Shown here piece by piece: positions 9,396 to 19,287 of a stretch of DNA of 35,321 bases (the first letter of the stretch is position 1; each line of letters begins with the position of its first letter). Source of the stretch: Bacillota bacterium. Lineage in GTDB: Bacteria > Bacillota > Limnochordia > Darwinibacteriales > Darwinibacteriaceae. The stretch is from positions 1 through 35,321 of the forward strand of contig DUPN01000068.1 in assembly GCA_012838305.1 (NCBI GenBank), read 5' to 3'. The notes beneath the pieces were generated by a model. The model was not told where the DNA came from. It saw nothing but the letters and a program-made list of their open reading frames with translations, and searched no databases. A program made the translations under genes and the position numbers.

Positions 9396-10634
9396 CTAAG
9401 AAATGCGCTCTTCCGGAAATTCCGGCCACGCCGCCACACTCAAAACCGTTCCTCTGACGATGCGCATGGAGCTTCGCACGGTCACATTATCCTCAATGAC
9501 AGTGATTCCACTCTCGTTACTGATCTCTACCTGTTCTCCTGGCTTAGCTGGAACGCCAATTCTCGCCCCTGCCTCCACAATTGTGTTCTCCCCAATAATG
9601 GCTTTATGGACGACCGCTCCTTTCCCCACGTGCACTCCGGGCATGACCACCGAGTCCACCACTTCAGCCCCTTCCTCGATACGGGTTCCCGTAAAGATCA
9701 CGGAATGGTGCACCTTCCCCAAGATCAAACAACCATCACCTAAGAGCGTACTTTGCAGATCGGCTCCAGGACCCACCAACTGGGGGGGCAAGGTCTGGTT
9801 TAGCGAGAAAATCTTCCACTTGGAGTCATTCAGGCGCAACTCGGGCTGCTTGGCAATAAGATCCATATTGGCTTCCCAAAGGGAGTCGATGGTACCCACA
9901 TCCTTCCAATACTCCCGGAAGGCATAGGCATACATGGGTTCACCCCCTTGAAGCATGGCCGGGATGACGTTCTTGCCAAAGTCATTGCTGGAGTTTGGAT
10001 CCGCTTCATCTGCTTCCAAGTAAAGCTGCAACTCTTTCCAGTTGAAGACATAGACACCCATGGAGGCCAAATTACTCTTAGCTATCTTCGGCTTTTCTTG
10101 AAACTCAATGATCCGCCCATCATCGTCTGTCTTCATCACCCCAAAACGGTGGGTTTCTTCCCATGGCACGGGAATGACGGCAATGGTAACAGCCGCTCCC
10201 TTACCCTTGTGATAGCTGATCATCTTGCTGTAATCCATCTTGTAGATGTGGTCACCGGAGAGAATCAAGACATACTCCGGGTCATGCTGGGCAATGAAAT
10301 CCATGTTCTGATAGACTGCATTGGCTGTCCCTTTGTACCACTCCGCGCCCTGATCTCTGACATAGGGGGGTAAGACGGAGACTCCGCCGGTGTTGCGGTC
10401 CAAATCCCAAGCGCTGCCAATTCCGATATAAGAATTGAGGGTAAGCGGTTGGTATTGGGTCAAGACACCCACCGACTCAATGCCCGAATTTGAGCAGTTG
10501 CTCAAAGTGAAGTCAATGATCCGATACTTCCCCCCAAAGGGCACCGCGGGTTTAGCCAGTTTCTTAGTGAGAATACCCAAGCGGCTCCCTTGGCCTCCTG
10601 CCAGGAGCATAGCTACAACTTCCTTCTTCTGCAT
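9396..10634 (-). CDS. glgC: Glucose-1-phosphate adenylyltransferase, catalytic subunit
   Basis: GlgC makes ADP-glucose from ATP and glucose 1-phosphate, the committed step of glycogen synthesis. The protein (412 residues) starts [20 protein letters not shown] with the pyrophosphorylase loop [38 protein letters not shown] and EFQEKP (substrate-binding regions) follow, and then a C-terminal beta-helix. I place the start at ATG 10634, where GGGAGGGG lies five bases upstream. An in-frame ATG at 10649 would put that Shine-Dalgarno inside the gene. It follows glgB by 16 bases. Its substrate could come from the GH94 phosphorylase at the left of the window or from phosphoglucomutase encoded elsewhere. 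Confidence 0.96.
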   Translation of the reverse strand: MQKKEVVAMLLAGGQGSRLGILTKKLAKPAVPFGGKYRIIDFTLSNCSNSGIESVGVLTQYQPLTLNSYIGIGSAWDLDRNTGGVSVLPPYVRDQGAEWYKGTANAVYQNMDFIAQHDPEYVLILSGDHIYKMDYSKMISYHKGKGAAVTIAVIPVPWEETHRFGVMKTDDDGRIIEFQEKPKIAKSNLASMGVYVFNWKELQLYLEADEADPNSSNDFGKNVIPAMLQGGEPMYAYAFREYWKDVGTIDSLWEANMDLIAKQPELRLNDSKWKIFSLNQTLPPQLVGPGADLQSTLLGDGCLILGKVHHSVIFTGTRIEEGAEVVDSVVMPGVHVGKGAVVHKAIIGENTIVEAGARIGVPAKPGEQVEISNESGITVIEDNVTVRSSMRIVRGTVLSVAAWPEFPEERIS

Positions 10635-10650
10635 TACTACCCCTCCCAAC

Positions 10651-12567
10651 TCATTTTCGTTCCGTCTCCTCCACTCTGCGTAAGAAAATGGCGGCCAATG
10701 GCGGTAACCTGAGCTCGAAAGAATACTCCTGGTTATGCCAGGGTTCTTGCTCGGTTTCGATCTGGCCTTCGTTGGCCTGTCCGGATCCTCCCCATTTTAG
10801 GTCATCACTATTGAACACTTCCCCGTACATACCGGGTTCAGGAACACCAATCCGGTAGTGTTCCCTGACCACAGGTGTGAAGTTTATGACCACCACCAGA
10901 AAGTCTGCGGGATCTTTGCCTCTTCTTAAAAATGAGAGAACACTCTGCTCGCTATCATTGGCATCGATCCAGGAAAAGCCAGACCAGCTTTGGTCCAACT
11001 CCCACAGACTGGGATTTTCCCTGTAGAAGCGGTTCAATGCCTTATTGTATTCCCACATCTGGCGATGCATGGGGTATTCCAAAAGGTGCCAGTCAAGGTC
11101 TTCGTCATACTTCCACTCGATGAACTGACCAAATTCATATCCCATAAACAGAAGTTTCTTTCCAGGATGTCCCATCAGATAACCAAGAAATGCCCTCAGA
11201 TTGGCGAACTTTTGCCAATAGTCTCCCGGCATTTTGTCCAAAAGCGAACGCTTGCCATGGACCACTTCATCATGGGATAAAGGGAGCACAAAGTTTTCGC
11301 TAAAGGCGTACATGAAGGAAAAAGTGACGAGGTTATGGTGGTATTTGCGGTGAATGGGATCTTCCTGCATGTAACGGAGCATGTCATTCATCCATCCCAT
11401 GTTCCACTTATAGTTAAATCCCAGTCCTCCCAAGTAGGTGGGCATGGTAACCAAGGGCCAGGCCGTACTCTCCTCAGCCATCATTAGAGCTTGGGGAAAA
11501 CGGGCAAAAACTTCTTTGTTCAGTTTACGCAGGAAGGCCACTCCCTCCAAGTTCTCCCGACCGCCCTTGGAGTTTGGATTCCATTCCCCCGGTTGGCGAC
11601 CATAGTCCAAGTAGAGCATGGAAGCGACAGCATCCACTCGAAGGCCGTCAAGGTGGAAAACATCCAGCCAGAAAAGGGCGTTGGAGATCAGGAAACTTTG
11701 CACTTCCGTTTTTCCCAAATCGAAATTGCTGGTTCCCCACCCTTTGTTCTCCGCCCTTCGGGCTTCTTCGTACTCGTAGGTTGGCGTCCCGTCAAAAAGG
11801 CGCAACCCCGGGTCATCCTTGACGAAATGACCTGGCACCCAATCCAGAATAACACCTATGCCCCTTTGGTGACAGTGATCGATGAAGGCCATAAAATCCC
11901 GAGGATGCCCATGACGACTGGTAGGCGCATAATAGCCCATGGTTTGATATCCCCATGAACCATCAAAGGGATGCTCCATCACAGGTAGGAGTTCTATATG
12001 GGTGTATCCCATTTCCACCACATAATCCACGAGTTCTTCCGTGAGCTCCTGATAACTGTAGTACTGCTCAAAGCCATGCTGGCGCCAAGAACCGAGATGG
12101 ACTTCATAGATCAACATTGGCTGGGAGTAATGATCTTCAGCATCTTTCCTGTTTTGCCAAGCCTGGTCATTCCATGTATAGCTCTGTAAATCGCACAGGC
12201 GAGAGGCGGTCTGGGGTTTTCTTTCCGCCCAAAAGGCGAAGGGATCGGCCTTTAGGCTCAGAGTTCCAGAGCTCGTCACAATCTCGTATTTGTAAATGTC
12301 CCCTTCTTTCAGTCCTGGAACAAACGTACACCAAATCCCCGAATGGGACATCCTTTCCAAGGGATTTCGGCGACCGTCCCAGGCATTGAAGTTCCCCACC
12401 ACAGAGACGCGCTGGGCCTTTGGTGCCCAAACCGCAAACCGGGCCCCTTCCTGTCCATCCTGTTCAACCAAATGGCCCCCTAAGAAGGTATAACTGGCAT
12501 AGTGGGTTCCCTGGTGGAATAAATACCGATCGTATTCGTTAGTTGGTGACGCCACCCACTTCTTCAT
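10651..12567 (-). CDS. glgB: 1,4-alpha-glucan branching enzyme (GH13_9)
   Basis: GlgB cuts alpha-1,4 chains and rejoins them in alpha-1,6 linkage, making glycogen branch points. The 638-residue protein has a CBM48-like N-terminal domain ([22 protein letters not shown], about 42-63). The GH13 barrel carries nucleophile Asp312 ([12 protein letters not shown]), acid/base Glu365 (MMAEEST) and Asp433 ([14 protein letters not shown]). A C-terminal all-beta domain with FEFSL-type ending follows ([18 protein letters not shown]). The long extra N-terminal N1 module of enterobacterial GlgB is absent, as in Bacillus. ATG 12567 follows GGGAGG and lies inside the end of pulA (29-base overlap), so translation is probably coupled. 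Confidence 0.96.
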   Translation of the reverse strand: MKKWVASPTNEYDRYLFHQGTHYASYTFLGGHLVEQDGQEGARFAVWAPKAQRVSVVGNFNAWDGRRNPLERMSHSGIWCTFVPGLKEGDIYKYEIVTSSGTLSLKADPFAFWAERKPQTASRLCDLQSYTWNDQAWQNRKDAEDHYSQPMLIYEVHLGSWRQHGFEQYYSYQELTEELVDYVVEMGYTHIELLPVMEHPFDGSWGYQTMGYYAPTSRHGHPRDFMAFIDHCHQRGIGVILDWVPGHFVKDDPGLRLFDGTPTYEYEEARRAENKGWGTSNFDLGKTEVQSFLISNALFWLDVFHLDGLRVDAVASMLYLDYGRQPGEWNPNSKGGRENLEGVAFLRKLNKEVFARFPQALMMAEESTAWPLVTMPTYLGGLGFNYKWNMGWMNDMLRYMQEDPIHRKYHHNLVTFSFMYAFSENFVLPLSHDEVVHGKRSLLDKMPGDYWQKFANLRAFLGYLMGHPGKKLLFMGYEFGQFIEWKYDEDLDWHLLEYPMHRQMWEYNKALNRFYRENPSLWELDQSWSGFSWIDANDSEQSVLSFLRRGKDPADFLVVVINFTPVVREHYRIGVPEPGMYGEVFNSDDLKWGGSGQANEGQIETEQEPWHNQEYSFELRLPPLAAIFLRRVEETERK

Positions 12568-15445
12568 GAACTGCCTCCCTGCTCCCCAAGATCAAGGGAC
12601 TGATTCCCTCTACCCATACCTCCAGACCCTGCACGCAGCGGAGATCTCCAACGTCTTCGCCATCGGCTAAGACATTCCAAACCTCTCCTGGACGGGCTTC
12701 TGGAATCCGGACCTGGACAGGTGCTGGATTACTGTTAAACAGCACCACAATCCGTTCGATGCAGTCCCCACCCGCATGGGGACCGAGGACATAGCCCACC
12801 ACATTTGCCTGGGGCACGGGAAAGAACCGCAAATAGCTCACGACGTCCCCGCCGCTGCGCAGGCGAAAGGCAGGTCTTGCCCTCCGGAGTTCAATCAGCT
12901 TCTTGGTGTAAACAAACAGCTCCAGCAATTCTCCCTTACGATCCCAGTCCAGCTGGTTGACATGATCCGGTGACTGATAGCTATTGGGGTCGCCCCCCTT
13001 GGTGCGGGCAAACTCCTGCCCTGCATGGATGAAGGGAATGCCCTGACTGGTTAGTAAAATCGCGTGAGCGAGCTTCATCATCTTCAGCCGTTCCTCCATC
13101 GCCCCGGGAGGCGTCGTACAGAGCAGCTTATCCCAGAGTGTGAGATTATCATGGGCTTCGGCATAGACCACGCTTTGTGCGGGCAAACCAGCCCAGGGCC
13201 CCCTAGAGTAGAGGATGGAGGAGTAGTCGATTTGGGGATGCTGAACCGCACCGACAATCCCAAATTTCAAGGTTTCCTCATTGCCTTGCCCTTGAATGAA
13301 GCCTCCCTCGCCGGTGCGGAACACATGACCTTTGATTCCGTCTCGAACGTCATTGCAGAACGAGGCCACACCGGGCATGTACACTGTGTTCTCCTTAAGT
13401 GCCCGTTCGCGCTCAGGAAGGGTGCTAGCTGCTGCTCCCCATCCCTCTCCATAGATCAGGATCTGAGGATGAACTAAGTCGAGAGCCCGGCGTACCGCCT
13501 GCATAGTCTGGATATGATGGAGGCCCATCAAGTCAAAGCGAAAACCAGCAAACTTGTACTCCTGAGCCCAATAGGTGACTGAATCTACAATAAACTTTCG
13601 AACCATAGACCTCTCGTCGGCCAACTCATTGCCGCAGCCGGATCCATTGGAAAAGCTGCCATCGCGGTGGTGGCGATAGTAGTAGCCAGGCACCAACTCG
13701 TTGAAGGACGACCCGACCGAATGGAAGCTGTGGTTATAGACCACGTCCATTATGCTGCCAATCCCAACAAGCCTAAGAGCTTGAATCATGGTTTTCAGCT
13801 CGCGAATACGCACCCTCCCATCCCTGGGATCACTGGAATAAGAGCCCTCTGGAACATTGAAATTCAGCGGATCGTAACCCCAGTTATAACTGGCCTTAGG
13901 GTTCTCTTCATCTACAGTGGCAAAGTCAAACACGGGCAGAAAGTGAACATGGGTAATACCTAGTTCTCTCAGGTGATCGAGCCCCGTAGAAATTCCTGCG
14001 GGAGATTTAGTTCCTGCTTCGACAAAACCGAGATACTGTCCTTTCCTCTGGATACCGGAGTTGGGTGCAGAAGAGAAGTCCCGCACATGCGCCTCGTAAA
14101 TGACTGCATCGGTAGGGCTCGCCAACTCCAGCCGGGGAAGCTCTTCCCAACCTTGGGGATTTGTTTTCTGCAAATCGACAATCTGACCCCGGAGTCCATT
14201 GACACCAACAGCTCTAGCGTAAGGGTCTACCACTTCACAGGTTTCATCTCCATGGGTCACAAGGAAATTGTAATACTGCCCTTCTAGATCGCCTTTAATC
14301 GTACAGTACCAGACCCCTTTTTCACCTAACTGCAGAGGCGTGCACTTGCCCTGGACTTGATCGTGGCGGGGATAGACGACCACTTGCATCTGGGAAGCGG
14401 TGGGCGCCCACACCTTGAAGGTGGTCTCGTTTTGACTATAGGTAACGCCTAGATCGTTCCCGGAATAGTGGAACTCTCGGTGAAAGGCGTCGGTGGAGAA
14501 GACGCCGCCGAAAGTGACTCGAATTTGCCCATGGGTTACATGTCGCAGCAGATACTCCTTGTGCAAATCCAAGGGATCTTTGGTGCCAATTAGGAGCAGG
14601 CGCGGACTTGGACCCTGGGTATAGCAAGGCCTAACCTCTTCGATGGCCGCCGCTTTTTCACCGCTTTTGCCCTGAGAGACAAGGCTAAACCCCCAGTCTT
14701 GTCCCTGGCTCGGCTCTACGGGCAGGTAGGTTTCCACCCGAATCGTCTGGGCATCCTCCAAGGACGCCCGCAGCAAACGGGGCGTACGATCCACATCAGC
14801 TTCATTGTAATAAATCTGGGGATCGTCTTGCATCAGCCAAACATCCAAGGTGCCGTCGTCTGAAGCTTCATAGAGCGGTATGTAGCGATCCTGGCTCCCA
14901 TCCCTAGCAAGCCAGCTCTCACCGAGCAAGCTCTTGCGGACAATAAAACCTAGCTGGCCGCCATCTGTCTGCTGCTTGAGTATGGTCCTTGCCACCTGGC
15001 CGAAGGAATCATTGCCCACAAACTGCAATCTGCGGCCCGACTCCTGACCACCCCAGATCCACACGTTCCACCCAGTGTAATTACCATCATGGCGATAGTA
15101 ATGAAAGGTCACCCGCAGCTCTTCAAACACCCTAATATCCTTGCGGAGGTGCGCTGGAGGCGCCAAGTAAACGGTGGGATCCCCAGAAACTAACCAGACT
15201 TCCGCCACATCTCCCTTGAAGGTCTCAATATAGCGATCCTGATCAATATCTTTTTCCCAGGACGCACCGCGAATTACAAAGCCCACCCGATGCCCCTTGG
15301 CTACTTGACAAGTGGCAATTCGTCCGAAATAGTCTGCCTCGGCAAAATCGACCCAACGGCCGCCATAACCTTCCGGCCACAGCCAGACTCCCCAGCGCTC
15401 ATAGTCTTGATCGTCACGATGATAATGGATGATGACTTTGCGCAT
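12539..15445 (-). CDS. pulA: Type I pullulanase with tandem CBM41 domains, no signal peptide
   Basis: A debranching enzyme that hydrolyses alpha-1,6 links in branched glucans. Order in the 968-residue protein: CBM41/PUD-like domain 1 (about 1-95: VIIHYHRDDQDYERWGVWLW), CBM41 domain 2 (about 108-212: RVTFHYYRHDGNYTGWNVWIW), a linker beta-domain, CBM48 (about 330-405: TTFKVWAPTASQMQVVVYP) and the GH13_14 barrel. The barrel has the pullulanase signature YNWGYDP (520-526), Asp638 (FRFDLMG), Glu667 (IYGEGWG) and Asp766 (AEAHDN). A small C-terminal beta-domain follows. The N-terminus has no export signal, so it acts in the cytoplasm on glycogen or imported maltodextrin. ATG 15445 has GGAGG eight bases upstream. 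It is the first gene of the glycogen operon and divergent from the methyltransferase gene. Confidence 0.93.
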   Translation of the reverse strand: MRKVIIHYHRDDQDYERWGVWLWPEGYGGRWVDFAEADYFGRIATCQVAKGHRVGFVIRGASWEKDIDQDRYIETFKGDVAEVWLVSGDPTVYLAPPAHLRKDIRVFEELRVTFHYYRHDGNYTGWNVWIWGGQESGRRLQFVGNDSFGQVARTILKQQTDGGQLGFIVRKSLLGESWLARDGSQDRYIPLYEASDDGTLDVWLMQDDPQIYYNEADVDRTPRLLRASLEDAQTIRVETYLPVEPSQGQDWGFSLVSQGKSGEKAAAIEEVRPCYTQGPSPRLLLIGTKDPLDLHKEYLLRHVTHGQIRVTFGGVFSTDAFHREFHYSGNDLGVTYSQNETTFKVWAPTASQMQVVVYPRHDQVQGKCTPLQLGEKGVWYCTIKGDLEGQYYNFLVTHGDETCEVVDPYARAVGVNGLRGQIVDLQKTNPQGWEELPRLELASPTDAVIYEAHVRDFSSAPNSGIQRKGQYLGFVEAGTKSPAGISTGLDHLRELGITHVHFLPVFDFATVDEENPKASYNWGYDPLNFNVPEGSYSSDPRDGRVRIRELKTMIQALRLVGIGSIMDVVYNHSFHSVGSSFNELVPGYYYRHHRDGSFSNGSGCGNELADERSMVRKFIVDSVTYWAQEYKFAGFRFDLMGLHHIQTMQAVRRALDLVHPQILIYGEGWGAAASTLPERERALKENTVYMPGVASFCNDVRDGIKGHVFRTGEGGFIQGQGNEETLKFGIVGAVQHPQIDYSSILYSRGPWAGLPAQSVVYAEAHDNLTLWDKLLCTTPPGAMEERLKMMKLAHAILLTSQGIPFIHAGQEFARTKGGDPNSYQSPDHVNQLDWDRKGELLELFVYTKKLIELRRARPAFRLRSGGDVVSYLRFFPVPQANVVGYVLGPHAGGDCIERIVVLFNSNPAPVQVRIPEARPGEVWNVLADGEDVGDLRCVQGLEVWVEGISPLILGSREAVHEEVGGVTN

Positions 15446-15542
15446 GCGGACGCCTCCTTAAATAATAGTAGTTCCCCTTACACCACGGTATTCCTTCTTA
15501 TCCCCGCTCTTTGCGCTAGTTTGTCCCTTTCTCCATGGCGAC

Positions 15543-15572
15543 TTGCAGGAATTTGTCCCGGCTTGGTATAAT
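15543..15572 (+). promoter_or_regulatory. Sigma-A promoter of the methyltransferase gene
   Basis: TTGCAG (15543-15548), an 18-base spacer and a perfect TATAAT (15567-15572) would start transcription near 15579. This rules out the in-frame TTG at 15581 as the start codon and favours the GTG at 15605. No equally good promoter is seen on the minus strand for pulA. Confidence 0.65.
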
Positions 15573-15604
15573 AAACCTAGTTGCTTAAGAGAGGTTGGGA
15601 TCAT

Positions 15605-16747
15605 GTGTCGCGATTTGAGCTTATAGCTACCGCCACTTTCGGCCTGGAAGCATTGGTGGCCGATGAACTGCGAAAGTTGGGCTATAGTCATACCCAAGTA
15701 GAAAACGGAAAGGTGACCTTCAGCGGCGATGAACTCGCGATTTGCCGCAGTAACCTTTGGCTGCGAACCGCAGCTCGAGTGCGAGTCAAGGTAGGAGAGT
15801 TTAGGGCCACGACCTTTGAAGAACTTTTTGAAGAAACCAAGGCGCTCCCCTGGGCGGAATTTATTCCCGCCAATGCTCAATTTCCTGTTGAGGGACGTTC
15901 TGTGCAGTCCACCCTCTATAGTGTCTCCGATTGCCAATCCATCGTCAAAAAAGCCGTTGTGGAAAGCCTCAAGAAGCAGCATCGACTGGAGTGGTTTCCC
16001 GAAGACGGTCCCTTGATGAAAATCGAAATAGCCCTTTTAAGAGACGTAGCCACGCTAACCATCGACACCACAGGTCCGGGGCTTCATCAGAGGGGCTATC
16101 GGGCGCTCGCCACGGGTGCTCCCCTCAAGGAAACCCTAGCCGCAGCCCTGGTCATCTTGGCTCGCTGGTACCCTGACATTGCCTTCATCGACCCCTTCTG
16201 TGGATCCGGCACGATTCCTATTGAGGCAGCCCTGCTAGGGAGGAATATTGCGCCTGGCTTGAAACGCCGTTTTGCCGCGGAAAGCTGGCCTTGGATTCCC
16301 TCCTCCTTATGGGAGAAAACTCGCATTGAGGCCCACGATCTGGTCAAAAATGAGCAGCCCGACTACCTGATTGGTACCGATATTGATGAGGGCGCGTTGA
16401 GAATCGCTCGCCACAATGCCCAGGCGGCTGGCGTGGCCGATTCCATTCATTTCCAGCGTCTGGAGGTCAAGGACCTTACTACGAGCAAGAAGTATGGAAA
16501 GCTGATCACCAACCCGCCGTACGGGGAGCGATTTGGCGAGGAAGAGGAAATCACCCGGCTCTATCAAGAGCTGGCGGAGGTAAGAAAAAGCCTGGACACG
16601 TGGTCCTTTTATGTGTTGACTTCCTATCCCAAACTGGAGAAGGTTTTTGGAGGCAAGGCCACAAAACGGCGCAAATTGTACAATGGCAATATTGAAACCC
16701 AGTACTATCAGTATTTCGGCCCTCGACCACCGAGACGTAGAAGCTGA
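15605..16747 (+). CDS. THUMP-domain rRNA guanine-N2 methyltransferase (RlmL/YpsC type)
   Basis: A SAM-dependent RNA methyltransferase of the COG0116 family, expected to methylate a guanine of 23S rRNA as RlmL does. The 380-residue protein has a ferredoxin-like/THUMP N-terminal half (about 1-160) and a Rossmann methyltransferase half. SAM motif I is DPFCGSGT (196-203), motif with IGTDIDEGALRIARHNA is at about 256, and catalytic NPPYGERFG is at 303-311. The basic tail PRPPRRRS is usual for RNA binders. The GTG at 15605 follows GAGAGG. Further upstream in-frame codons fall at the transcription start. It is a single-gene unit between two minus-strand operons. Confidence 0.88.
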   Translation: MSRFELIATATFGLEALVADELRKLGYSHTQVENGKVTFSGDELAICRSNLWLRTAARVRVKVGEFRATTFEELFEETKALPWAEFIPANAQFPVEGRSVQSTLYSVSDCQSIVKKAVVESLKKQHRLEWFPEDGPLMKIEIALLRDVATLTIDTTGPGLHQRGYRALATGAPLKETLAAALVILARWYPDIAFIDPFCGSGTIPIEAALLGRNIAPGLKRRFAAESWPWIPSSLWEKTRIEAHDLVKNEQPDYLIGTDIDEGALRIARHNAQAAGVADSIHFQRLEVKDLTTSKKYGKLITNPPYGERFGEEEEITRLYQELAEVRKSLDTWSFYVLTSYPKLEKVFGGKATKRRKLYNGNIETQYYQYFGPRPPRRRS

Positions 16748-16760
16748 GCGACGAAAAGAT

Positions 16761-16792
16761 CAAGACCACCTGCAGCAAAGCAAGTGGTCTTG
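16761..16792. terminator. Hairpin between converging genes, probable terminator
   Basis: CAAGACCAC (16761-16769) pairs perfectly with GTGGTCTTG (16784-16792) around a 14-base loop. It lies between the converging methyltransferase and glycerate kinase genes. The following T runs are poor on both strands, so it may act as a weak terminator or protect mRNA ends. Confidence 0.5.
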
Positions 16793-16814
16793 TTGATGGA
16801 AAGTGTATTTTTTC

Positions 16815-17954
16815 CTATCGTCCCGCCTCAAACAAGCGGATCACCTGGGCCGTCTGTTCTTCCACGAGCGGGGCCCCTAAGATCATGGCCTGCTGAAGAG
16901 TCAGGGGCTCGTTGAGAATGGAGAAATAGGCGGATACCCCCTCGGCATGCAACGCCTTGGCACCAGGGAGCACACTGCCTGCAATCACAACAACGGGAAC
17001 TCTCTGCTTACGAGCACGACGAGCGACACCCATGGGTACCTTGCCATAGGCAGATTGGGCATCAAATCTCCCCTCACCTGTTAACACCAGATGGGCTCCT
17101 TGGACCTTCTCGTCAAAACCGAGTACGTCGAGGACCAGTTCAATTCCGGGGATCAGATTGCCCTTCAACAGGGCCATCAGGGCCGCCCCCAAACCACCGG
17201 CGGCGCCAGCTCCCGGAACATCGGCCACAGACTGGTTGAGATCCCGCTGCAAAACTCGGTCATAGTTACGCAAAGCATGATCCAAAAAAGCTGCAGTCTC
17301 GGGCGTAGCCCCTTTCTGAGGACCATAAATCTGCGAGGCACCTTCAGGACCTGTCAGGGGATTGTTCACATCGCAAGCCACTTCGATCTTAACCTGATGT
17401 AGCCGCGGATCCATGCCCGTTGCATCGATCCTGTCCAGACGGGCCAGCTCACCTCCGCCAGAACCTAAGGACGCCCCTTCTGCATCATAGAAGCGAAAAC
17501 CTAGCGCCTGGGCCATCCCCATTCCTCCATCATTGGTACCGCTGCCCCCAATACCTATAATCAGGTGTTTACAGCCCAGGTCCAGAGCCTTTCGTATCAA
17601 CTCTCCCGTACCAAAGGTGGTGGTTACCAAAGGATTGCGCTCCGATTCCGGAATCAAAGTTAGACCGGACGCCTGGGCCATCTCAATCACGGCCGTCTGC
17701 GCGCCGCCCATCAGCCCCATTGTGGCCTGCACCGGATGACCCAAGGGGCCTGTCACATCCACCTGTAGACGTTCCCCCCCGCTGGCCTCGATCAGCGAAG
17801 CAACTAAACCATCACCGCCGTCGGAAAGGGGCAGTAACACGAGGTCTGCTTGGGGCAGAACGCTCCCTACTCCCCTGGCCATGGCCTGGGCCACCTCCCC
17901 GGAAGAAAGGCTGCCTTTGAACGAATCGGGAGCTACAACAATCCGCCTGCGCAT
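16815..17954 (-). CDS. glxK: Glycerate kinase (GarK/GlxK family)
   Basis: Phosphorylates D-glycerate, by the family's usual activity to 2-phosphoglycerate. The 379-residue length is normal. The N-terminus RRRIVVAPDSFKGSLSSGEVA and the motifs PLSDGGDGLVASL (about 42), IGIGGSGTNDGGMGMAQALG (about 134), ACDVNNPLTGPEGAS (about 193) and VLTGEGRFDAQSAYGKVP (about 289) are all signatures of the type I glycerate kinase family. ATG 17954 is preceded by GGAGAG. It follows the aminotransferase gene by 12 bases, so the two are co-transcribed. Together they could serve serine/glyoxylate-type carbon flow, with the aminotransferase making a 2-oxo acid that leads to glycerate. That link is inference only. 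Confidence 0.92.
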   Translation of the reverse strand: MRRRIVVAPDSFKGSLSSGEVAQAMARGVGSVLPQADLVLLPLSDGGDGLVASLIEASGGERLQVDVTGPLGHPVQATMGLMGGAQTAVIEMAQASGLTLIPESERNPLVTTTFGTGELIRKALDLGCKHLIIGIGGSGTNDGGMGMAQALGFRFYDAEGASLGSGGGELARLDRIDATGMDPRLHQVKIEVACDVNNPLTGPEGASQIYGPQKGATPETAAFLDHALRNYDRVLQRDLNQSVADVPGAGAAGGLGAALMALLKGNLIPGIELVLDVLGFDEKVQGAHLVLTGEGRFDAQSAYGKVPMGVARRARKQRVPVVVIAGSVLPGAKALHAEGVSAYFSILNEPLTLQQAMILGAPLVEEQTAQVIRLFEAGR

Positions 17955-17966
17955 ATCAATCTCTCC

Positions 17967-19130
17967 TTATCCCTGTCCTTGAATAAAGCGATCGATCTTG
18001 ACCAAGGCTTGCTTAATGCTCTCAATGGAATAGGCATAGGAGACTCGAATGAACCCTTCGCCACTCTCCCCAAAGGCGGATCCTGGTACCACCGCGACCT
18101 TTTCCGCCTCCAGCAACTTGTTACAGAACGCATCAGATGTCATCCCCAAATCAGAAATCCTGGGGAAGCAATAGAAGGCACCTTTGGGTTCAAAGCAGGA
18201 TAGTCCCATATCGCGAAAACCCTGGACAATAGTATGCCGGCGCTGGTCATACTGCTTCCTCATTTCCTCCACTTGAGGCAGGCCGTTGTCCAGGGCCTCA
18301 ATGGCCGCCCATTGGCTCATGGTGGGGGCGCACATGATCACGTACTGGTGGATTTTTTTCATGGCCTCAACTAACGGAACAGGTCCGCAAGCATAGCCCA
18401 GACGCCATCCGGTCATGGAAAACGCCTTAGAAAATCCATTAATCAGCAGCGTCCGATCATGCATTCCAGGCAAGGAAGCCATGGAGGTATGCTCAATGCC
18501 GTAGACCAATTCTGCATAGATCTCATCGGCAATGACCAAAATGTCATGTTGCCGCAAGACATCGGCGATGGCTAGCAGGTCTGCTTTTTCCATGACAGCA
18601 CCGGTTGGATTATTGGGATAGCAAAATACAATGGCCTTGGTTTTGGGCGTGATCAGTCCTCGAATGGAATCGGCTGTGAGACGAAAATCATCCTTTTCGT
18701 AAGTGGGAACCGGTATGGCCACACCGCCCGCCAAGATTGCGGAGGGAGCATAGGAAACATAGGTGGGTTCAGGCACCAAGACTTCGTCACCGGGGTTGAC
18801 AACGGCCCGAAGCGCAAGATCCACTGCCTCGCTGGCCCCTACCGTGACAAGTATCTGATCAGTGGGATCGTATTCCACCTGAAAACGCTTCTCCAGATAT
18901 CTGCTGATGGCCTGCCGCAATTCCAAGAGACCCACATTGGCGGTATACCTCGTCCCCTTTTCCAAGATGGAATTAACACCTGCTTCTCGAATAGGAGCTG
19001 GAGTGGGGAAATCAGGTTCTCCTACCCCCAGGGAGATGACCCCTTCCATGCTGGCCGCGATATCAAAGAACTTTCGAATGCCCGAAGGCTTAATACTCTT
19101 TACTTTTGTTGATAACATTTTATCAATCAT
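17967..19130 (-). CDS. Class I/II PLP-dependent aminotransferase (aspartate/aromatic type)
   Basis: A fold-type I aminotransferase of the PatA/AspB-like subfamily, 387 residues. Visible features: ISLGVGEPDFPTP (about 32-44), RYTANVGLLELRQAI (about 61), PNNPTG (172-177), ADEIYAELVY (Asp202 contacts the PLP pyridine N), Schiff-base Lys235 in NGFSKAFSMTGWRLGY, and the carboxylate-binding Arg in FIRVSYAYS near the end. Substrates cannot be fixed from sequence. The start is ATG 19130, nine bases after AAGGAGG. The first in-frame ATG (19139) directly abuts the Shine-Dalgarno and cannot be used. It is the first gene of a two-gene operon with glycerate kinase. Confidence 0.9.
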   Translation of the reverse strand: MIDKMLSTKVKSIKPSGIRKFFDIAASMEGVISLGVGEPDFPTPAPIREAGVNSILEKGTRYTANVGLLELRQAISRYLEKRFQVEYDPTDQILVTVGASEAVDLALRAVVNPGDEVLVPEPTYVSYAPSAILAGGVAIPVPTYEKDDFRLTADSIRGLITPKTKAIVFCYPNNPTGAVMEKADLLAIADVLRQHDILVIADEIYAELVYGIEHTSMASLPGMHDRTLLINGFSKAFSMTGWRLGYACGPVPLVEAMKKIHQYVIMCAPTMSQWAAIEALDNGLPQVEEMRKQYDQRRHTIVQGFRDMGLSCFEPKGAFYCFPRISDLGMTSDAFCNKLLEAEKVAVVPGSAFGESGEGFIRVSYAYSIESIKQALVKIDRFIQGQG

Positions 19131-19214
19131 TTTAACCATCCTCCTTCCTCTCCTAATACTATCTTCTTATTCTTCAACTTCATCCAAAATCCTACTCAAA
19201 TTGTACTTTCCCTC

Positions 19215-19243
19215 TTGACTGAATTGTCCGAATATTGTATACT
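19215..19243 (+). promoter_or_regulatory. Strong sigma-A promoter of the small exported peptide gene
   Basis: TTGACT (19215-19220), exactly 17 bases, then TATACT (19238-19243). Each hexamer differs from consensus at one position. Transcription should start near 19250, giving a 5' leader of about 38 bases. Confidence 0.78.
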
Positions 19244-19287
19244 TAACTTGCTAGCAAAACAGAGGGCCCGAAAAAAGGAGACTAACC

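Noticed and set aside
15458-15982. 174-residue minus-strand frame over the methyltransferase start
   Set aside because: It overlaps a convincing promoter and the conserved N-terminal half of the methyltransferase; no motif seen.
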